Under the pieces are notes generated by a model. That model saw nothing but the letters and a program-made list of their open reading frames with translations, made no database searches and had not been told where the DNA came from. Positions 42,561-64,000 of a stretch of 64,000 nucleotides of DNA are shown in pieces. The DNA comes from Channallabes apus (taxonomy: Eukaryota; Chordata; Actinopteri; Siluriformes; Clariidae), in assembly GCA_030522415.1 (NCBI GenBank), contig CM060118.1:18037151-18101150 (forward strand). Direction: 5' to 3'. The first letter of the stretch is position 1. Each line of letters begins with the position of its first letter. The translations under genes and the position numbers were made by a program.

Positions 42561-43094
42561 AAGCATGAATAAATAGAGAATTATCAGTTATTAGCAACAA
42601 CATTCATTCATTTTCCATACTACTCATATTGTGTAGCCTGAGCATTGAGCCTTTTTTTCAAGGAACCCAGGGGACAAGGTATGGGACACCCTGAATGGAA
42701 AGCCAGCACATTACAGAGCATAAACACACACACACACACACACACCCTTACATTACATTACAGGCTGACATTACTGTGTCAAATTTTACAGGACAAAATT
42801 TTTTTATGTAAAAAAAAAAAAAGCCAAAGATAATTATAACAATATTTATGATAATTTGCAATAGCAATTTTTTTCAAAGTAAATAAAGAAGTGGGACACA
42901 TTATAAGGAAATTGTGTCCCACATAACAGTCTTTAAAATACCTGTTCATTGTCTTTTTTTTATGTATACGAATGCTTTTAAAAACTGTACATTTGTGTAT
43001 TTCATTGCTCTGACTAAAATGTACAGCACACGGGTTTCTCTTTTTTTTATATTAAATAAAACATGGATATTTACAAGAATATTTACAATAATTT

Positions 43095-43743
43095 AATTCA
43101 ATTTTCAATTCAATTCAATTCAGTTTTATTTGTATAGCGCTTTTAACAATTGACATTGTCTCAAAACAGCTTTACACAATCAAAAGAATTATTTAAGTTT
43201 GTATGGAATGTGAATGTGTATGAATCAAAATGTTCAGATAGTCCCTGGCGAGCAAGCCCGAGGGCGACAGTGGCAAGGAAAAACTCCCTGAGATGGTAAT
43301 AGGAAGAAACCTTGAGAGGAACCAGACTGAACAGAGAACCCATCCTCATCTGGGTGAAACAGATAGCAGGAAATTATCTGGATTTATACAGTGTTAAGTG
43401 TTAGGTTCAGCTATAATAGTTGATGTTAATTGATGTTATAATAGTTGATGTAAAATGGAGTCCAGTAGTTATTGGAGACTCAGATAGACTTGTAGAAAGT
43501 TCCAGTCCGGAACTATCGAATTGTCAAGTCCTCAGAGAAACAGCTGACAACACCAGTCGAGGCCAGAACCATCTTCTAAGTAGATAGAATCATCCCCCGA
43601 CACCAGACGCATCCCAAAGACACACACGGGGCATCCATGCGACGAGACCTCCAACCAGAAACGGGGCACCAGGATGGATCAGACAGGTCCGGAGGGCGGA
43701 GGGAGTCTGGATCACTGGCAGCTCAGGAACGACATGTGTAGCT

Positions 43744-43779
<36 letters not shown>

Positions 43780-43990
43780 TGAAAGGGGGAGACAGGGGGA
43801 GAGAGGAAAGAGAAAGAGGGGGAGAAAGAGAAGAGGAGGAGAGATTGCAGTTAGGTATGGTCACAGTCACATAATGTATAATGTGAATGTATATTTACTG
43901 TAGAGTGCAAGCAGGGACTCCGGCAGGACTAACTATGACAGCATAACTAAAAGGGAGAGCCAGAAGGAAACACAAACATGAGGGCTCCCT
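43095..43990. repeat. Dispersed teleost repeat (family not named)
   Basis: Begins TTCAATTCAGTTTTATTTGT then ATAGCGCTTTTAACAATTGA; continues GGCAAGGAAAAACTCCCTGA and CTTGAGAGGAACCAGACT. This sequence type is abundant in otophysan fishes, to my knowledge. Ends with a (GA)n tract at 43747-43774. Confidence 0.6.
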
Positions 43991-44349
43991 GAGATGTAAA
44001 GCAAACAATCACCTCACCGTCAAGTTAATAATTTACAATATTAATTTCATTAAGAAAAAGTAAGAAGTAGGTCACAATATAAGGAAAGTGTGTCCCACAT
44101 AACAGAGTCTTTAAATGACCCATTTATTGCCATTTGGTTCTTTTTTATATATACAAATGCTGGATATATATTGATGATCATATTAATAATGAATAATTAA
44201 TAATGGTCATCATTGAACATGCTTTCCAAAGTTTGGGTTTAGTTAAACATATAATGTAGTATGTAAGATCATGTTCAGTTTTATTACAAATTGTTACTGA
44301 ATATAATATAAAAACGATTAATGCATATTAATATCAATTTTAAATCAAT

Positions 44350-44583
44350 TGGGCTTTCTCCAGGACCAGGCCTGTGGTGTAATACTGTAGGTGGGAGTAA
44401 AGTGTCCAGTCAGGCTTTGGTTGCGTTCTGCCCCCTAGCGGCGAAATGCTGAACGTGCTTCTCTCAGATGAGAATGAGGCGTAGGAACCGGAGCATCGTT
44501 GTCATTCCCGTTTCCTGTCTTCTTGATCATTGTTGATTGTTGATGAGGAGCGAGCAGTGAGACCCAGGGGGCTGGATAGCGAC
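44350..44583 (+). promoter_or_regulatory. atl1: Probable atl1 promoter-proximal region and 5' UTR
   Basis: The 230 bp before the atl1 start are richer in CG dinucleotides than the AT-rich flank and hold a CTCF-like match (44428-44441). No TATA box is evident. The transcription start cannot be placed from sequence. Confidence 0.4.
44428..44441 (-). promoter_or_regulatory. CTCF-like motif
   Basis: Minus-strand CCGCTAGGGGGCAG fits every position of the CTCF core consensus CCRSYAGRKGGCRS as I know it. It lies 143 bp upstream of the atl1 start codon. Confidence 0.5.
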
Positions 44584-59155
<14,572 letters not shown>

Positions 59156-59955
59156 GCAGGCTCACACACAAACACACACAAACACCCACTCTGTTGAACA
59201 GATGCTCCAGCCATAACACACTCAAGCTTTTTGGATCATGCACGTGACATCATGGACAGAGAGAAAACAAAAGCAAAAGAAGGAGAAAATGTAAACAAGT
59301 TTGCATTATCGTTAATCAAGGAACAAAGGTCAGATCTAGTTGCCATGGCATCATCGACTGTAGCTCATAGAAATAAGTATATCCGATGATAGCTCTTGGA
59401 AATCCATTAATGTAGATCGGAATCTCAAGATGGAGATCCAGGTCAGGCTGGATTTTCCACCAACATGATGTTGGTACTGATTCAGGGAACAATCATTTTA
59501 TAATCCACTCCCCTTTCCACCGGGTTAAGATCCAAAGAATCTTAGAAATATTCAGAAAATATTTCAGAAAAGAAATATTCAGAATTTCCAGAATTAGTAT
59601 TATGAAGTTCTATCTCTTATTATAGAAACTTGTAATACTAAGGTCATAAATTGTTACACATCACAAACACTTTGTCATTTACAAAGATTATATGCAAAAT
59701 GCCAGATACGTGCGGCACTTCATTACACTCACCAGCCTCTTCACTGGGTACTAGGGATGGGAAACACCGGGGACCACCTGATACAATATTATCACAATAT
59801 CTAAGTGCCGGTTTGATTTTTGTGTATTGTGATAGTATTGTAATTTTAGAAATATTAAATATTCCAGTTATTATTTAGAATTCTAATCAAACATAGCAAA
59901 TAATCTGCTCCTACTATGCACCCACGATGCTGTGCTGTCTACCAAAACGTGAATA

Positions 59956-60598
59956 CAGTTAGTCCTCGACTTACGAAGATTTGAGTTACGAATTTCCTCA
60001 GATACGAATGGACCACGGTTGTAGGAACATTCATAGATGCGTACAAATCGCGGAAGTAAATTGTACAAAAAAATAGACACTGCAGATACCAATATTTACA
60101 ATAATATACAATATTTTCAGGTGTATGTCAATGTATAAAATATCAAAAGTCCGGTATATTGTGTATATTATGCATATTGTGTGTGTGTGTATGTTGGGGG
60201 AGAGAAATCAGTTGGCCTCATGGGTTTCAGTGAATCAGTCCAGAAGCATGATGATAGAAAATGCCTGTCCTGTTAAGTTACTGAATCAATGATGCTGAAT
60301 AATCCTAATTTTGGAAAATTAACTCTGTTTCATATTGGACTATTGAAGTGGAAAACAGCTCTGAGACAAAATGGCGTCCAGTATTCTCCTCGCGATTTAA
60401 AGGCGCACTGTTAAACATTGTTACATTTAAATGTCCTTAGGCGCAGTTACAGTTTTTGGGGAATGGAGACAGAGATTTAATCAAGTGAATTGGTATGCTT
60501 TACTTTGTATATTCTCGTCAAAGGCATATAAGACTAACTTTGTCGGATTTAAGAACAAATCCGACTTACGAACGCGTTTGTAGGTCGGGGACTACCTG
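59956..60598. mobile_element. TA-flanked inverted-repeat element (mariner/Tc-type MITE)
   Basis: Left CAGTTAGTCCTCGACTTACG, right inverted CAGGTAGTCCCCGACCTACA; TA at 59954-59955 and 60599-60600. 643 bp, no coding capacity. Confidence 0.85.
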
Positions 60599-61924
60599 TA
60601 GTTTAAAACGTGGTACGGTCATAGAGGGTCATAGAGGAACTACAACACATTATAAAAATATATAAATGTTAAAATAAAAAATTCCTGACATGAATAAATC
60701 GTTTTTTCCCCCCACATCTATACTAGGTACACCTTTTCAACTACTTATTAACAAACATTTAATGAGCCAATAACATGGAAGAAAACAGATTTAGCCATGT
60801 ACCCATGGTGAAGGCGATCAGCTGAAGTTCAAACAGAAAAGGGAAGAAAGTTTGTTGATGCCAGGCAGTTAGGCAAAAAAAGGATCCATCCCAGAACCCA
60901 GTACTAGCAAGGTGTGGCCAATGAGTATATATCATTAAAATGATTAAAATTGTTCCCATTCAGTTAGTTGGAATTGCAAATAGCATGCTCAGTTGTTTGT
61001 CATACATGTTTTTCTTCTTTAAAAAAAAAAAAATTACACTAATTTGACACTGTGCTCTTTTTATTTCAATAATGACTATAAAGATGGCTGGAGGTGTCAT
61101 GTTGGTGAAATGATTGCAGACCGACTAAAATTTTTCATCCAAGAATCACCTCTTGTGGTGGAAATGCAGCGTTATTATTAGGCACTGGCACCTTTTCGGT
61201 GGAAGAGGGCTGCGATAATAACTACTGCGTCCACGCAGAAATGCAAACTGCACATGTGGATGGTCTCGCGTAGCGGGTAACAAGGTGGTGTTTTATGTTG
61301 TCCAAATAGTTAAAATCTCTTATGTGATTTAAAAAGTGAACTAATGCCTCCTGGATGTGAGGTTAAAGGTGCAGAGGGCAAGATGATTTTCTTTTACAAC
61401 CACATTCACATTGCAGCACTTTGATTTTACTTTGCTAAAGCTGAAGTCACAAAGTTTTGAATGGTTTCTTCAAACCAATTTGAAATATGATTTAACATTT
61501 TCACTTAAGTCCAGTTTTTTTTTTCTTATTAGTTTGTTTCATCCCATATTACACCAAAACAGTGTCTGAGTGATTGTATGAATTACACACTTTAGGCTAA
61601 AGGCTTTTACTCTGGTCTATCCCATGGTGATTTACAGTGCTATGATGTTTATAATTTGAGAACTAGAACCAATTGTGTGACAAAATATAGAACTCTTGGA
61701 GTTATATTGGCCAGACATCCCTTTGGGAGCGGGCGTGATCCTAATTCCTTTAGGATCCTTGCAAATTTGTCAAGAATTAATTTTGGAATAGGGAGAATTG
61801 GTCCAAGAAATTAGTAAGACCTTTCTGTGGAATTAGGCAATATTACTTTCTCTAAGGGAATGAACAGGGTTTTTAGGAGAATGGCAGGATTGAACAAAAT
61901 TAAACAATCCAAATTACCATGAAG

Positions 61925-61926
<2 letters not shown>

Positions 61927-61967
<41 letters not shown>
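61927..61967. repeat. (TA)n microsatellite
   Basis: About 20 TA units. The surrounding 60.6-63.1 kb has nothing else I recognise. Confidence 0.95.
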
Positions 61968-61972
<5 letters not shown>

Positions 61973-63114
61973 AAAATATGGAGTGCTACAATTGACTCAC
62001 TACAAAAGTAAAAGTGTAAACTTCATCAACGCTTCCAAAGAAAATGACATACCAATCCCACATAAAATCCCTTAGATATGTATACATCCCATTCTGTAAA
62101 GTCACCCTCTCTTGATTTCATAACGCAATGTAAATATAAATCTTACCCTCTGCACTTTTAATATACAAATACATCAGCATCCCTGTCATTAAGGGCAAGT
62201 TTTTGTGTGTGCTTGTAACTGAACTATGTTGAGTTGATGCTGAACGTATAAGGGTGATATGGCATGGTTCTCTAAAGTGTATATGTGTTGTGGTGAATGA
62301 GCTTAAGCTCTAATGATTGATCCATCACAGTTAAGGAGGGTTCATTATAAATAAACATAATCTAAAACACTTCTGCTGTTCTTGCCGTACATTCACAATA
62401 TTCACACACGTACAGTACACACAGCACTAAAAAGCAGAGAAGACGGTGCTGATGGATGTGGAACACTATTCCTGGCTGGGTTACACTCAATGTTTTATTT
62501 TGTAACAAGTGTTTTGTTTTATGTTGAATCCAGTGCTATTTATAAAGAATTAAATATTACATGTTTAAAAACTCAAGTCGTTGTTAAGGTGAGTGTTTGC
62601 AGTGTGTGCATCTGTGTTGTCATGGCCTGCTGTGAGCCAGGAAATGCTGCAAATTGTATCCCATCTACTACAGCTCATAAATTCATGTCCTGGCTAAAAG
62701 TGTCTGATTTTAGTCTTTGTAAAACATCCAAATGGACATTTTTTCATTATTTCAATTTGTTAAAGATATATAAAAGAATATAAAAGTTAACTGACTAAAC
62801 TCTTTCAAAAACTGATTGTCACATATTGTCAGGTCAGTTTCTCAAATTCTTTTACTGCAAGAAAAAAAACAAATAACTTAAGGTTTGACTTTTACAGTCA
62901 TACAAATATACTGATTCAGCCTATATAGAAATGGTTTAGCTATTGTATGCAATATGACCATAAATTGAAAGCTCAGAGTAGACTTCATTATACCACAGCA
63001 GTTTCATTCTATATGATCACAAGTTTATGTTATCACTCTCATTCTAATTGATCATCATTTCCATACTAATTCTTTACTAATGACTAACTAATGATTACTA
63101 ATGAGTTTCAAGTT

Positions 63115-63290
63115 CACCATGTGCTTAGTGGGTTTCCAAATTGCCTGTAGTGTGTACAGTATGTGCGCGCGTGTCCTGTGATTGCCACTCTATCCAGTGT
63201 GTATCCTGACTTGTCCCCAAAGTCTGCTGGGATAGGCTCCAGGCCCCATGCAACCCTATACAGGATAAGTGGTATAGAAGATGAATGAAT
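63115..63290 (+). repeat. SINE 3' fragment
   Basis: GTCTGCTGGGATAGGCTCCA and ACAGGATAAGTGGTATAGAA then GATGAATGAA: the tail half of the 55963 SINE family, head missing. Confidence 0.75.
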
Positions 63291-63808
63291 TAATATTAAT
63301 ATAGTTTATAGGGACCGCAATTAAAGTCATTTCAATTTAATTCAATTTATTAAATAAAAAGGCACTCTTACATAAAAGAGTTGTTGATATTGGGGAATTT
63401 TGTAAAATGTGGAAGGAGTCTTTTAATCGTCAAAGGTAAAGGTTTGCAGCACAAGAAAGTCCTTATGATGGTGTTTCATAATTAATCTGTTAAAAGTCGT
63501 CAAATGTTTGTCTTTTAAATATCAAGAGAAAGCAAAGGAACTGCATACAGCTGTTTGAAAAGGAATAACGTTTTTTAATAAAAATAAAAAATTCCCATCA
63601 TTCATCAATTGGCTGTAACAGCACAGTTCTAGTCATAATTTGCCTATAATTGACTTTTAATGACAAATCAATTCTGTACAGTAGCATGTACTCATGCGCA
63701 AGTTTTACTTAAATGTAACTTGGCATGCATTCTAGCTTAAAATGCGTTCTTGCTTAAAATGTTGCTGATGTTTAAAAATGTGCAAACGCTACGCTAAAAA
63801 TCATGCTC

Positions 63809-63816
63809 TATAAAAG
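63809..63816 (+). promoter_or_regulatory. Isolated TATA-like motif
   Basis: TATAAAAG preceded by a non-repetitive stretch and followed about 25 bp later by pyrimidine-rich CTTACTCTCC. Could be the core promoter of a plus-strand gene beyond the window; no start codon with evident coding follows within it. Confidence 0.2.
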
Positions 63817-64000
63817 CCCTTTCTTACTCTCCAAGAGAGACACGCTTGAGTTGGCAGGATCTGCGAGTTTATACCAGAGTTGTGAGGTCAGATAGTGGTC
63901 AGCCACACACACACACAGAATTTAAAAGCTGAGATCAAGCCATATGACGTATGCGAGTGCTTGTGTATATGAAAACTGAAAATTGGGAACATATGCTGCA

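Larger units (their letters stand above)
59156..62360 (+). other. atl1: atl1 downstream flank / possible 3' UTR
   Basis: No ORF with recognisable homology. AATAAA hexamers at 60673-60678 and 62350-62355 could end the atl1 transcript, but neither is distinctive in this AT-rich DNA. The 3' UTR end is unresolved. Confidence 0.35.

Noticed and set aside
62382..62783. 133-codon plus-strand ORF downstream of atl1
   Set aside because: Composition is that of AT-rich non-coding DNA, with no recognised domain and no splice context; probably chance or UTR.

Overview
The window is animal nuclear DNA from a ray-finned fish. Evidence: spliced vertebrate genes with GT/AG introns, dense Tc1/mariner and hAT transposon relics, tRNA-derived SINEs and (GT)n, (GA)n and (TA)n microsatellites. 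The repeat styles fit an otophysan fish, perhaps a catfish, but I cannot prove the order from sequence alone.

Two protein-coding genes are well supported and lie head to head. On the minus strand, from about 40.3 kb down past base 1, is map4k5 (GCK-like/KHS Ste20-family MAP4 kinase). I traced 24 coding exons in phase (607 complete codons): the whole kinase domain, the proline-rich linker and the start of the citron-homology (CNH) domain. The 3' part lies off the window. A non-coding leader exon is likely at 40253-40328. On the plus strand, 44584-59155, is a complete atl1 (atlastin-1, an ER-membrane fusion GTPase): 14 coding exons, all in phase, 559 codons plus stop, including a 15-nt microexon. 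The head-to-head MAP4K5/ATL1 pair is also the arrangement in human 14q22 (from memory).

Layout. 1-41 kb: map4k5. Its first two introns (27.7-38.9 kb and 17.3-27.6 kb) are very large and filled with transposons: hAT elements with exact or near-exact 8-bp target duplications (6784-8362, 19331-20816, 21334-22411, 24549-25966, 39283-40052), several decayed Tc1-like elements, and a long foldback element (36778-37570). 41-44.6 kb: intergenic, with two good CTCF-like motif matches and a SINE relic. 44.6-59.2 kb: atl1, with SINEs, microsatellites and Tc1/mariner fragments in its introns. 59.2-64 kb: downstream flank with a TA-flanked inverted-repeat element and no recognised gene, though a TATA-like motif at 63809 could mark another promoter.

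The two genes are not known to share a pathway. One is a cytosolic stress-kinase activator, the other shapes tubular ER; adjacency reflects old synteny. I found no novel multi-gene system. The most unusual structures are a 116-bp perfect palindrome next to a map4k5 exon, a hAT element carrying a 123-bp copy of the Tc1 element it sits in, a 28-bp minisatellite grown inside a Tc1 transposase, and an alternative reading frame open across the map4k5 leader.
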